From: a virus
DNA length: 55,224 nt
Strand: one strand, 5' to 3'
Virus record (IMG/VR): IMGVR_UViG_3300037156_000434
Span: 1 to 55,224 of that record
Part shown: positions 13,793 through 20,625 of the stretch, one piece after another
How the letters are laid out: the number at the start of each line of letters is the position of its first letter
Position numbering within the stretch: the first letter of the stretch is position 1
The notes under the pieces: model-generated
The model's input: only the letters and a program-made list of their open reading frames with translations
What the model was told of the DNA's origin: nothing
Database searches by the model: none
Program-made: the position numbers and the translations under genes

Positions 13793-14290
13793 ATGCAGAG
13801 CCATGACTATTTGCCGGGCTTGTCCGGGCGGAAGCTCGACAGCTTCAGCGGTGAAATCGAGATTAAATCTTGCACCCTCGGCAGCGCGGCTACGGCGCCT
13901 GAGCGCCAGATGGTGTCGGTCGAGGTTGCCAGCTTCAGCAAGTACGACTTGCCTAAGAATGCCGGCGAGCTTCTGGCTCTCATGCAGGCAGAGCTGCAGA
14001 AGGTGCCGGAGGAGTACCGCCACGTCGCGGAGTTCGAAGAATTCGATGCGAGCTACGGCGAAGAGTCGTTCAACGCTCGCCTATTCCTGAGCTACTCCCG
14101 CCTTGAGACCGAGGAAGAACTGACTCATCGCCTGGAAAAGGCGGAATCAGCCAGCAAGCTCGTGGTGTCATGTGATCGGTTAGAGATCAGCGCTGGCGGT
14201 CACGTCATGATCGTGATGGCCGTTGAGCCGCCATTCGTGCTGCACGCTGATACATGCCACATCAATGGCCGGATGATTACCGACCGCTAA
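13793..14290 (+). CDS. Hypothetical phage protein downstream of the tRNA
   Basis: A 165-residue soluble protein. The N-terminal half carries two conserved-looking blocks (LDSFSGEIEIKSCTLGSAAT and ASFSKYDLPKNAGELLALMQ); a charged helix (ETEEELTHRLEKAESASKLV) and a beta segment follow. The ATG at 13793 has GGAG 7 bases upstream; the in-frame ATG at 13721 would add 24 residues with a poorly placed site. No family recognised. Confidence 0.65.
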   Translation: MQSHDYLPGLSGRKLDSFSGEIEIKSCTLGSAATAPERQMVSVEVASFSKYDLPKNAGELLALMQAELQKVPEEYRHVAEFEEFDASYGEESFNARLFLSYSRLETEEELTHRLEKAESASKLVVSCDRLEISAGGHVMIVMAVEPPFVLHADTCHINGRMITDR

Positions 14291-14306
14291 CCAGATAGGT
14301 GAACCC

Positions 14307-14522
14307 ATGCCTTTTGTAGTGATCCCTCAGCCTTTTCCCAACTCGCCGCTGCAGACGCAGTTCGCGACCGAGGATGAGGCGAACGCCCGTGCTGAACAGA
14401 TGGTCCAGCAGGCGCCCAAGCAGCCCGTGTATGTCGCGGAGCTGAAAACGATGTACCAAGGCTCAGTGACCGTCACCACCGCGGCGGCAGTTGCTCAGCC
14501 ACTGAATCCCGAACAGGGGTGA
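14307..14522 (+). CDS. Small hypothetical phage protein (71 aa)
   Basis: Begins MPFVVIPQPFPNSPLQTQFA and continues with an acidic helix (DEANARAEQMVQQAPKQPVY) and a short Thr/Val-rich end. AGGTGA precedes the ATG. The pattern of a parameter-like N-terminus with an EQMV helix is common in small phage proteins of unknown role. It is co-directional with the preceding gene, 16 bp apart. Confidence 0.6.
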   Translation: MPFVVIPQPFPNSPLQTQFATEDEANARAEQMVQQAPKQPVYVAELKTMYQGSVTVTTAAAVAQPLNPEQG

Positions 14523-14594
14523 TTGCACCGCCACGCCGTGAGGCGTTGCAGCGACGTGCCGTATCGTCGAGATGACGACACACAAGCACAAACC

Positions 14595-14612
14595 GCCAGG
14601 GTTCGCCCTGGC
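14595..14612 (-). terminator. Terminator of the hicAB operon
   Basis: GCCAGGG-TTCG-CCCTGGC, a perfect 7-bp stem with a stable TTCG loop. Minus-strand continuation GGTTTGTGCTTGTG is moderately T-rich. It lies 6 bp past the hicB stop. Confidence 0.65.
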
Positions 14613-14618
14613 ACCTAT

Positions 14619-15047
14619 TCAGGCTGCCTCGACAGACACCGACAGGCGTTTACCGAGCGCGGCCAAGGCGTTTTCCACCTGTTCCATCTTCGATGTGTGC
14701 AGGAAGTCGACCAGGCGGTCCCCCTGGGCCTGGTGAACGCCCAGCAACCGGCACAAGTCGGCCTTGCGCATATCCCGATCCATCATTGAGTTCCACAGGG
14801 CGATCTTTGCCACGGTCACCGCTGGTAAGTGGATGACGTGTTCGCCGGCCTGGGGTGCTGATGCCGCTGGAATCGCTCGGCGCTCGTCGACGTAGATGGA
14901 TAGCGCACTCTCAATCGCGTCCTGCGCCTCACGGATCGCGTGTTCTTTGTCGTCGCCGTAGCTGTTCAGCTCTGGCAGGTCACGGCAGAACACGGCCAGG
15001 CCGGGAGCGCTGTCGTCCTGCTCAAAGCGGATTGCGTAGTTGTACAT
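14619..15047 (-). CDS. hicB: HicB-type antitoxin
   Basis: A 142-residue antitoxin. Residues 1-65 form the partial RNase H-like HicB domain: YAIRFEQDDSAPGLAVFCRD then LPELNSYGDDKEHAIREAQD. Residues about 85-140 form an HTH (MRKADLCRLLGVHQAQGDRL) that binds the operon operator. The ATG at 15047 follows AAGGAG at 5 bases. It lies 53 bp downstream of hicA on the same strand. Confidence 0.93.
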   Translation of the reverse strand: MYNYAIRFEQDDSAPGLAVFCRDLPELNSYGDDKEHAIREAQDAIESALSIYVDERRAIPAASAPQAGEHVIHLPAVTVAKIALWNSMMDRDMRKADLCRLLGVHQAQGDRLVDFLHTSKMEQVENALAALGKRLSVSVEAA

Positions 15048-15100
15048 GGTCACTCCTTTGGAGGTGATCGCTCAGCGTGCAGATGTGGTGAAGGGGCTCA

Positions 15101-15280
15101 TCAGAGCCCCAGTTGTTTAATGATCGCCTTGCGGGTCGGTTCGGGCATTTCCTTGCTTCCGTGATCCGCGAAGGTGGTCCTGTTGCCGTTTGGGGCGGTT
15201 ACTTTGAAGTGGCTTCCCTTGCCAGCTTCGAAGGTCACCCCTTGGGCCTTCAACCATCGTCTGAACTCGCTGAACTTCAT
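15101..15280 (-). CDS. hicA: HicA-type mRNA interferase toxin
   Basis: A 59-residue toxin of the dsRBD-like HicA family: MKFSEFRRWLKAQGVTFEAG, then KGSHFKV with the catalytic His, and a PEPTRKAIIKQLGL helix. Full length for the family. It is transcribed before hicB, and two tandem palindromes lie 33 bp upstream. The module sits against the direction of the late operon, so it would be expressed from the repressed prophage and may stabilise it or block other phages. Confidence 0.92.
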   Translation of the reverse strand: MKFSEFRRWLKAQGVTFEAGKGSHFKVTAPNGNRTTFADHGSKEMPEPTRKAIIKQLGL

Positions 15281-15312
15281 CACCTCGCCTCGTTGTTGGG
15301 GTGAGCTCATTC

Positions 15313-15349
15313 TACAACACTTTTGTTGTATCACAACACTTATGTTGTG
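15313..15349. promoter_or_regulatory. Tandem palindromic operators for hicAB
   Basis: TACAACACTTTTGTTGTA (15313-15330) and CACAACACTTATGTTGTG (15332-15349): two 18-bp palindromes, start-to-start 19 bp, ending 20 bp before the next plus-strand gene. They are AT-rich and are the likely HicB binding sites over the hicA promoter. They may also repress a promoter facing the lysis gene at 15369. Confidence 0.8.
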
Positions 15350-15368
15350 TTTTTTTATGGAGAGACGG

Positions 15369-15740
15369 ATGGACCCAAACGACCTCGGCCCAGGGACGCT
15401 CGCGTGGCTGAGTGGTACGGGCACCGTAGTGCTTGGCGGCTTGCTCTGGCTGAGGAAGTTCCTCTCCAAAGACGCGACCGACCGGGCAATGGATAACGCC
15501 GACATCGGCACCGTGCGCCGACTGAATGAGCTGCTCGACACAGAGCGCGCCCGGGCCAACGCCGCCGAGGCCAGAGCTGACCAGTTCGCCAAGGAACGCA
15601 ACGAGCTGGCAGCGGCGGTTGGGCGGATGGAAGGGAAGGTAGAGGCGCTGACAAGTCAGATCGCCACCCTGACCGAGAAGGTGACCACGCAGAGCGCTGA
15701 GATTGCCCGCCTGCGCACGAAGCTGGGAGACGACAACTAA
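15369..15740 (+). CDS. Membrane-anchored coiled-coil protein of the lysis region
   Basis: A 123-residue protein. One N-terminal TM segment (TLAWLSGTGTVVLGGLLWLR) is followed by an almost continuous coiled coil of about 85 residues (ERARANAAEARADQFAKERN, then MEGKVEALTSQIATLTEKVT). Such phage proteins are often mis-annotated as chemotaxis proteins. GGAG lies 5 bases before the ATG at 15369. It opens the lysis cassette and overlaps the next gene by one base. The last third is duplicated at 50852-50971. A holin-related or spanin-like role is possible but not shown. Confidence 0.7.
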   Translation: MDPNDLGPGTLAWLSGTGTVVLGGLLWLRKFLSKDATDRAMDNADIGTVRRLNELLDTERARANAAEARADQFAKERNELAAAVGRMEGKVEALTSQIATLTEKVTTQSAEIARLRTKLGDDN

Positions 15741-16090
15741 TGGATAGATGCGCAATGGAGTTCATCGCCCGTCACTGGTGGCGTCGACTCGAGATTTGGC
15801 TGATTGCCCTCCTGTTGGTAGTTGGAGGTGCGACCCTGGGCTGGCAAGCAGGCGTGTGGTCAACCACTGCCGAACATACCAAGCAACTCACCGAAGTGCG
15901 CGCCGCCTACGACGCAGCCCTCGGCAAGCGTGACCTGCGGCTGACCAACCTGGCAGAGAAGACCCAGGACGCAGCCGTGAAGGTGCAAGAGGCATCCCAC
16001 ACCGCCGTTCAGGCAGCTGACACGGCCAGTAAAGCAGCCGACAAGGCAGGTGAGGCGCTGACGCGAGTACAGACTGAGGAACGACCATGA
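15740..16090 (+). CDS. Single-TM coiled-coil protein of the lysis cassette
   Basis: A 116-residue protein with a basic, aromatic N-terminus (MEFIARHWWRRLEIW), one TM helix (about 19-38, LIALLLVVGGATLGWQAGVW) and a long Ala-rich coiled coil (KTQDAAVKVQEASHTAVQAA). By topology it would be anchored in the inner membrane with the helix in the periplasm. It overlaps the preceding gene by one base and the next by 4. A close second copy is at 50971-51309. Candidate lysis or holin-type partner; not assigned to a family. Confidence 0.7.
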   Translation: MDRCAMEFIARHWWRRLEIWLIALLLVVGGATLGWQAGVWSTTAEHTKQLTEVRAAYDAALGKRDLRLTNLAEKTQDAAVKVQEASHTAVQAADTASKAADKAGEALTRVQTEERP

Positions 16091-16278
16091 TCGAGCTGAC
16101 TGACCACAACGGGTACAGCCACTACTTTGCCCCCAACGCCATCGCTCATGTGCAAGAGACCTCAACCAGCACGCAATACCGGGGTATCCACGCAATCGTC
16201 CGCACCTTTGACGGTCGCGAGACAGAGGTGCGGGAGTCTGCCCAATCCATCGTCAGCAAAATCAGGCAGCCGAGCTGA
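16087..16278 (+). CDS. Small FlbD-like domain protein
   Basis: A 63-residue protein whose start MIELTDHNGYSHYFAPNAIA and end FDGRETEVRESAQSIVSKI follow the layout of FlbD-type small beta domains (MIxLT..NG...N...I, closing dG..V.ES). Such domains act as small binding modules. It overlaps the previous gene by 4 bases. Phage function unknown. Confidence 0.6.
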   Translation: MIELTDHNGYSHYFAPNAIAHVQETSTSTQYRGIHAIVRTFDGRETEVRESAQSIVSKIRQPS

Positions 16279-16282
16279 AATC

Positions 16283-16318
16283 CGCGCCACGTTTTCGAAT
16301 GCGCCAAATCGTGGCGCG
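16283..16318 (+). ncRNA. Conserved hairpin element, copy 1
   Basis: CGCGCCACG (16283-16291) pairs with CGTGGCGCG (16310-16318), a 9-bp stem with an 18-base loop TTTTCGAATGCGCCAAAT. The same element occurs at 51312-51347 with an identical loop and one stem base changed from C-G to T-G, which keeps pairing. There is no T-tail, so it is not a standard terminator; it may be an RNA processing or protein-binding site in the late mRNA. Confidence 0.55.
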
Positions 16319-16329
16319 CAGGATTGAGG

Positions 16330-16560
16330 ATGGCCAGAACAAGACAGCCGTATACGCCCTGCAAGCTCTATATCGACGGCGCCCAGGGGCTGGAGACGGG
16401 CGACTACATCACTACATCGGGCGGATCTGCCTATCTCGTGCAATCCACCCGCACCAGTCCTACGCGGCCAGAGCGGCTTTATATGCAATGCCTGCGATGG
16501 CCTATCGACCTCATTCCCGATGACGCCAGGTGCTACCGGTTGAACTGGTACAGGCGGTGA
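16330..16560 (+). CDS. Small hypothetical phage protein
   Basis: A 76-residue basic protein (MARTRQPYTPCKLYIDGAQG, then a beta-rich middle and RCYRLNWYRR at the end). AGGA lies 6 bases before the ATG at 16330. Located between the hairpin element and the Ntn-hydrolase gene in the lysis region. The beta-rich, cysteine-containing sequence gives no family. Confidence 0.5.
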   Translation: MARTRQPYTPCKLYIDGAQGLETGDYITTSGGSAYLVQSTRTSPTRPERLYMQCLRWPIDLIPDDARCYRLNWYRR

Positions 16561-16598
16561 TCGGCTTCCTACCCACAGACTCACTTCACGGTAATTCA

Positions 16599-17048
16599 AT
16601 GACGACAATTGCCTACAAAGACGGCGTTATCGCCTATGACGGCCGTCAGGTCCGTAATGACCGCATTGTCTCCGACAGCGCGGCGAAGTGTGTGGTTGTT
16701 GACGGTGTGAGCTTCTTCCTGTCCGGCGCTGTATGCGACGAGAAGGCTTTGATCGCTGCCTACTTCGGCACCCCATCGACAGTTCCTGTGGAGTGCTCAG
16801 GTTATGCCGTTGACGGCGGAAAATTGATGATGATCGGTCACGACGACACAACCGGGATATGGAAACAGGATCTCGATCCAGCGAACCCGGACGCCATGGG
16901 CAGCGGCGCGCCATACGCCTTGGCTGCCATGGATATGGGGGCAAGCGCGGAGGAGGCGGTGCGTGCCGCGATGAAGCGGGATATCTACACGGGCGGCACG
17001 GTCCGCACCGTCACCATAGCTCCAGTGGAGCCGAGGGCAACACCATGA
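16599..17048 (+). CDS. HslV/proteasome-like Ntn-hydrolase
   Basis: A 149-residue protein starting MTTIAYKDGVIAYDGRQVRN. After removal of Met the first residue is Thr, and TTIAYKDG..AYDGR mirrors the N-terminus of HslV and proteasome beta subunits, where Thr1 is the nucleophile; a Lys follows at about position 33 (SAAKCVVVDG). The rest keeps the family pattern (GAVCDEKALIAAYFG, APYALAAMDMGASAEEAVRA). It is slightly shorter than HslV and has no ATPase partner nearby. The start at 16599 leaves the family N-terminus exposed. It overlaps the endolysin-like gene by 4 bases, so it is a late protein; the substrate is unknown. Confidence 0.8.
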   Translation: MTTIAYKDGVIAYDGRQVRNDRIVSDSAAKCVVVDGVSFFLSGAVCDEKALIAAYFGTPSTVPVECSGYAVDGGKLMMIGHDDTTGIWKQDLDPANPDAMGSGAPYALAAMDMGASAEEAVRAAMKRDIYTGGTVRTVTIAPVEPRATP

Positions 17049-17497
17049 CCACGATCACTACGCCTCGCGGCGTGCGCAACAACAACCCCGGCAATATCGA
17101 CTACAACCCACGAAACCAATGGGTCGGCCAAGTCGGCATCGAGCAGGGTCCCAATGGTCGTTTCGCTGTCTTCGACAAGCCTGAGAACGGCATCAGAGCC
17201 CTGGGCAAGCTGCTACTGAACTACCGCGCCAAGGATGGAATGCCAGGCGTAGGAAGGGCAGGGATCGACACCCCGCTGGAATTCATCAGTCGATGGGCCC
17301 CAAGCAACGAGAACGACACACTGGCCTATGCCCAAGCCTTCGCCAAGCGGCTCGGCGTTGGCGTTCGAGACTCAATTGATATCGCCAATCCCAAGGTTCT
17401 CCGCGCCGGTGTCCTGAGCATCATCTTTCATGAGAACGGCCAGAACCCCTACACCGACGCAGTGATCGACGAAGGCGTCCGCAGGGCGCTGGCATAA
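17045..17497 (+). CDS. Endolysin-like muralytic / virion-associated lysozyme-fold protein
   Basis: A 150-residue protein with the motif RGVRNNNPGNIDYNPRNQWV near the N-terminus, shared by a family of phage muralytic and structural P5-type proteins. A middle block follows (RFAVFDKPENGIRALGKLLL), then LEFISRWAPSNENDTLAYAQ and FHENGQNPY. It has no signal peptide, so release would need a holin. Position between the Ntn-hydrolase and the spanins makes it the best endolysin candidate of the cassette. Confidence 0.75.
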   Translation: MTTITTPRGVRNNNPGNIDYNPRNQWVGQVGIEQGPNGRFAVFDKPENGIRALGKLLLNYRAKDGMPGVGRAGIDTPLEFISRWAPSNENDTLAYAQAFAKRLGVGVRDSIDIANPKVLRAGVLSIIFHENGQNPYTDAVIDEGVRRALA

Positions 17498-17548
17498 CTC
17501 GATCCACACGGAAAATACCAACAGCGCGTCAATTGCCCGGTGCCCTCC

Positions 17549-18004
17549 ATGATTCGATACCTCATTGCCGCCCTGATCGGCTGCCTGATCATCATCTACG
17601 GCGGCTATCAGCGCATCCAGTCTCAGTCTGAGGACTTGGCCACCGCCAAATCCCTGGTCACGACCCTGAACAAGGCGGCCGACTCTCGCCGGAATACTCA
17701 GCGCCTGCTGGCACAGCTCGACACCGACCACACAAAGGAATTGGAGAATGCCCAAGCCGATAATCAGCGTCTTCGCACTGCTGTTGGTACTGGCGCTCGC
17801 CGGTTGTCAGTCGAAGCCACCTGTCCCGCAGTGGGAGCCACCACCGCCACCTCCGGCCTGGGTCATGAAAAAGCGCGAGCCGAACTTGACCCAGCGGCTG
17901 GAGAAAGAATTGTCGCCATTGCCAACGACGGTGACGAGGGACTGATAGCGCTGCGCGCTGCCCAGGACTACATCAACACCTTCTGCCAGGCACCAAGGCA
18001 GTAA
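17549..18004 (+). CDS. Rz: i-spanin (Rz)
   Basis: A 151-residue inner-membrane spanin. One N-terminal TM helix (YLIAALIGCLIIIYGGY) is followed by a periplasmic coiled coil (SEDLATAKSLVTTLNKAADS and onward) and a C-terminal domain ending YINTFCQAPRQ. The Rz1 gene lies entirely inside it in another frame, the classical embedded arrangement. It joins with Rz1 to span the periplasm and fuse the membranes at lysis. An upstream GTG (17540) is possible; neither start has a strong ribosome site. Confidence 0.88.
   Translation: MIRYLIAALIGCLIIIYGGYQRIQSQSEDLATAKSLVTTLNKAADSRRNTQRLLAQLDTDHTKELENAQADNQRLRTAVGTGARRLSVEATCPAVGATTATSGLGHEKARAELDPAAGERIVAIANDGDEGLIALRAAQDYINTFCQAPRQ
17748..17945 (+). CDS. 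Rz1: o-spanin lipoprotein (Rz1), nested in Rz
   Basis: A 65-residue lipoprotein with signal sequence MPKPIISVFALLLVLALAGC; the lipobox LALAGC gives lipidated Cys20. The mature part is Pro-rich (PPVPQWEPPPPPPAW), typical of Rz1. The frame lies wholly within Rz. GGAG precedes the ATG. Confidence 0.9.
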   Translation: MPKPIISVFALLLVLALAGCQSKPPVPQWEPPPPPPAWVMKKREPNLTQRLEKELSPLPTTVTRD

Positions 18005-18042
18005 GCACAGCACACCCCGATTCTCACGCTAAGGAAGCGCTC

Positions 18043-18606
18043 ATGGCTGCTAAATGTGATTGGGCAGCCGTCGAGAGGGATTATCGGACGGGCTGCTATA
18101 CGAACCGCGAATTGGGCCGCCGGCACAATGTGTCGGAAAGCTCAATCCGCAACCGTGCCGACAAGCACGAGTGGCAGAAAGACCTGTCCGAGATGATCCG
18201 TCAGCGCGTCAGGGAGAAGACCGGGCGCGCCGCCGCTACTGCTGTCGCAGAGGCAACCAACGACGCCGAGATCGTCGAGCAGGCCGCCGAGGCCGGTGCC
18301 CAGCTGGTACGCGGTCACCAGATCGTAATTGCCAGAACTCGCGACCTGACGCAGCAATACGTCGACCGTATTCATGAGCAAGTTGCCGCTGGCAAGATCA
18401 CCGTGATGACCCAGAAGGGTGACCCGGTGGAGATCGACATTCCCCTGGACTATGTGGGCAAGAGCATCGGCCACGCTACGCAGTCCCTGGAGCGCCTGAT
18501 CAAGCTCGAACGCCAGGCCCACGGTCTGGACACCGACAAAGAACGGGAAAGCACAGGCAAATCCCTTGAGGATCTGCTGGCTGAGGCAGCTGGTGATGGG
18601 GAATGA
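18043..18606 (+). CDS. terS: Terminase small subunit
   Basis: A 187-residue protein with an N-terminal HTH (TNRELGRRHNVSESSIRNRA) for recognition of the packaging site, an Ala-rich helical middle and a long C-terminal helix region (IGHATQSLERLIKLERQAHG). The length and the position just before the large subunit, with an 11-base overlap, fit. It lies directly after the spanins, so lysis and packaging genes are contiguous. Confidence 0.88.
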   Translation: MAAKCDWAAVERDYRTGCYTNRELGRRHNVSESSIRNRADKHEWQKDLSEMIRQRVREKTGRAAATAVAEATNDAEIVEQAAEAGAQLVRGHQIVIARTRDLTQQYVDRIHEQVAAGKITVMTQKGDPVEIDIPLDYVGKSIGHATQSLERLIKLERQAHGLDTDKERESTGKSLEDLLAEAAGDGE

Positions 18607-20278
18607 AACTGACCGCCAGCGCCTGGTGCGTGAGGGTGACGAGCTAATCGCCCTACACCTCGCCAAGCAGCTCAAGGGCAAGGCTTTACTGTTGAAGGCC
18701 CTGAGCAACAAGTGGTACAGGCTCAACGCGCTGTACAAGATCAAGGATAAGAACGGCAAGGTTCAGCGCTTCAAGCCGAACCAACAGCAGCGCGAGCGGT
18801 TCCTCAACGAGCATAACCGCGACATCATCCTCAAGGCCCGGCAGCTGGGCTTTACCACCTTTGAGATGATCGACGCGCTCGACGATTGCCTCTTCACCAG
18901 GAACTACAGCGCCGGCTGCATCTGCCACACGCTGCCGGATGCCAAGGAGATCTACCGCAACAAGATCAGGTTTGCCTACGAAAAGCTGTCAGGCGACCCG
19001 GCCTGGTCGGCGATCTTCAAGCTGATCGGCATGCGCCTGCCAGTACCGCGCAGTGACAAGGACCAAGGCTACATCTTCGATAATGGCTCAAGCATCCAGG
19101 TGTCGACCTCGTTCCGGGGCGGCACGCTCCAGCGCCTGCATGTGTCGGAGTTCGGCAAGATCTGCAAGCTGAGCCCGGACAAGGCCCAGGAAATCGTCAC
19201 CGGTGCGTTTGAGGCCGTGGGCCTGGGTAACCGGGTCACCATTGAAAGCACCGCCGAGGGCCGTGAAGGCTACTTCTTCACCTACTGCGAGTTGGCCAGG
19301 GCTATTAAAGACGCCGGCCGCACGCCGACGGTGATGGATTGGCAGTTCCACTTCTTCCCCTGGTTCAAAGACCCCACGTATCGCCTGGAGGCATTCGACC
19401 AGGTGGTGGTGCCACAGTGGTTGCAGGAGTACTTCGCCGAGCTGGCAGCCAAACACGGAATCCGCCTCGACCGCGCCCAGCAAGCCTGGTACGCCAAAAA
19501 GGCCGAAGCGCTCCACGACGATATGAAGCGCGAATACCCAGCCACGCCTGACGAAGCTTTCGACCAAGGCATCAAGGGTGCTTATTACCTCACGCAGATG
19601 CGATTCCTGCGGCAACAGGGCCGGATCACCAAGGCGGTGACCCGAAACCCTACGTTGCCGGTTTTCACTGCCTGGGACTTGGGTATGGGGGACGCTATGT
19701 CCATCGTGCTGTTCCAGGTGGTGGGACGCCAGGTGCACATCATCGATTACATCGAGCATTCCGGCGAGGGCATGGAGTACTACGGCGATCTGCTCAAAAA
19801 GCTAGGTTATTCCTACGGTGCCCACTACGCCCCGCACGACATCGTGGTGCGCGAGATCGGTACGGGGAAGTCCCGTATCGATGTGGCAAAGCAATACGGG
19901 ATCACTTTTCAGATCGTCCCACGCGTCTCCCGCAACAGCGAGGGCGTGCAGGCGGTGCGTAACTTCCTGCCGCTGTGTTGGTTCGCCGAGGATGAGCAAG
20001 ACACCCGCGCGTCGACTGGCGATGCCGATACAGGCAAGCCAAGAACCGCAGGCGTGTCGAGGCTGATCGACTGCATCGACAACTACCGGAAAGAGTGGGA
20101 TCTGAGGTTGGGCGTGTACAAGGATCAGCCGCGTCACGACTGGGCAAGCCATGGGGCCAAGGCATTTGAAACCCTGGCCCGCTGCGGGGTCTTCGAGGCA
20201 ACGGCAGGGGCAGTCCCCGCGGCGCCCACTACATCAAACACTGATCGAGCCCGACGCAACTGGAGCGCGCACACATGA
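18596..20278 (+). CDS. terL: Terminase large subunit
   Basis: A 560-residue packaging motor. The ATPase domain has a deviant Walker A, LKARQLGFTT, Walker B/coupling residues around LHVSEFGKI and motif III at TIESTAEG. The C-terminal nuclease has AWDLGMGDAMSIV with its metal-binding Asp and a late HDWASHGAKAFETLA block. Deviant A loops (R/K-Q-x-G) are normal in this family. The start at 18596 is chosen because it lies just inside the small-subunit gene; the longer frame only overlaps it further. Confidence 0.94.
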   Translation: MGNETDRQRLVREGDELIALHLAKQLKGKALLLKALSNKWYRLNALYKIKDKNGKVQRFKPNQQQRERFLNEHNRDIILKARQLGFTTFEMIDALDDCLFTRNYSAGCICHTLPDAKEIYRNKIRFAYEKLSGDPAWSAIFKLIGMRLPVPRSDKDQGYIFDNGSSIQVSTSFRGGTLQRLHVSEFGKICKLSPDKAQEIVTGAFEAVGLGNRVTIESTAEGREGYFFTYCELARAIKDAGRTPTVMDWQFHFFPWFKDPTYRLEAFDQVVVPQWLQEYFAELAAKHGIRLDRAQQAWYAKKAEALHDDMKREYPATPDEAFDQGIKGAYYLTQMRFLRQQGRITKAVTRNPTLPVFTAWDLGMGDAMSIVLFQVVGRQVHIIDYIEHSGEGMEYYGDLLKKLGYSYGAHYAPHDIVVREIGTGKSRIDVAKQYGITFQIVPRVSRNSEGVQAVRNFLPLCWFAEDEQDTRASTGDADTGKPRTAGVSRLIDCIDNYRKEWDLRLGVYKDQPRHDWASHGAKAFETLARCGVFEATAGAVPAAPTTSNTDRARRNWSAHT

Positions 20279-20625
20279 CCACTATGTTTATTGAATGGAA
20301 GCAGGTCGCCGACGTCATAGCCCGCCTGGTTGCCCCGCTCACCGTCCAGAGCTTTCAGCTACGTCGAGACATTGGCTTGGTCCAAGTCGACGCGGTAGAA
20401 ATCAAGGAGCCGGATGGCGGACACCCTGCAGTTCGGGTGCAGTTCGAGATGGCTCACGACCTGGGCGTGACACTCAACGTCAAGTTGGCCGAGTTTGCGG
20501 CCGACCCCGTCAACTACATGCAGGATCTGCTGGCCAACCTGCGGAAGCTGGAGCACGGCGCGAAACTGCGCCGCTCCGGCCGACAGGCTGAAATCAACGT
20601 TCATGAGGCAATGATCCATGGCTGA
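20275..20625 (+). CDS. Hypothetical protein between terminase and portal
   Basis: A 116-residue protein with a helical start and a beta-rich middle (VQVDAVEIKEPDGGHPAVRV) and a basic C-terminus. It overlaps the terminase gene by 4 and the portal gene by 8 bases. Small proteins at this location occur in related podoviruses; function not known. Confidence 0.65.
   Translation: MTTMFIEWKQVADVIARLVAPLTVQSFQLRRDIGLVQVDAVEIKEPDGGHPAVRVQFEMAHDLGVTLNVKLAEFAADPVNYMQDLLANLRKLEHGAKLRRSGRQAEINVHEAMIHG

Noticed and set aside
15101-15601. Longer 166-codon form of HicA
   Set aside because: It would run through the operator palindromes and the divergent lysis gene; the 59-residue form matches the family length.
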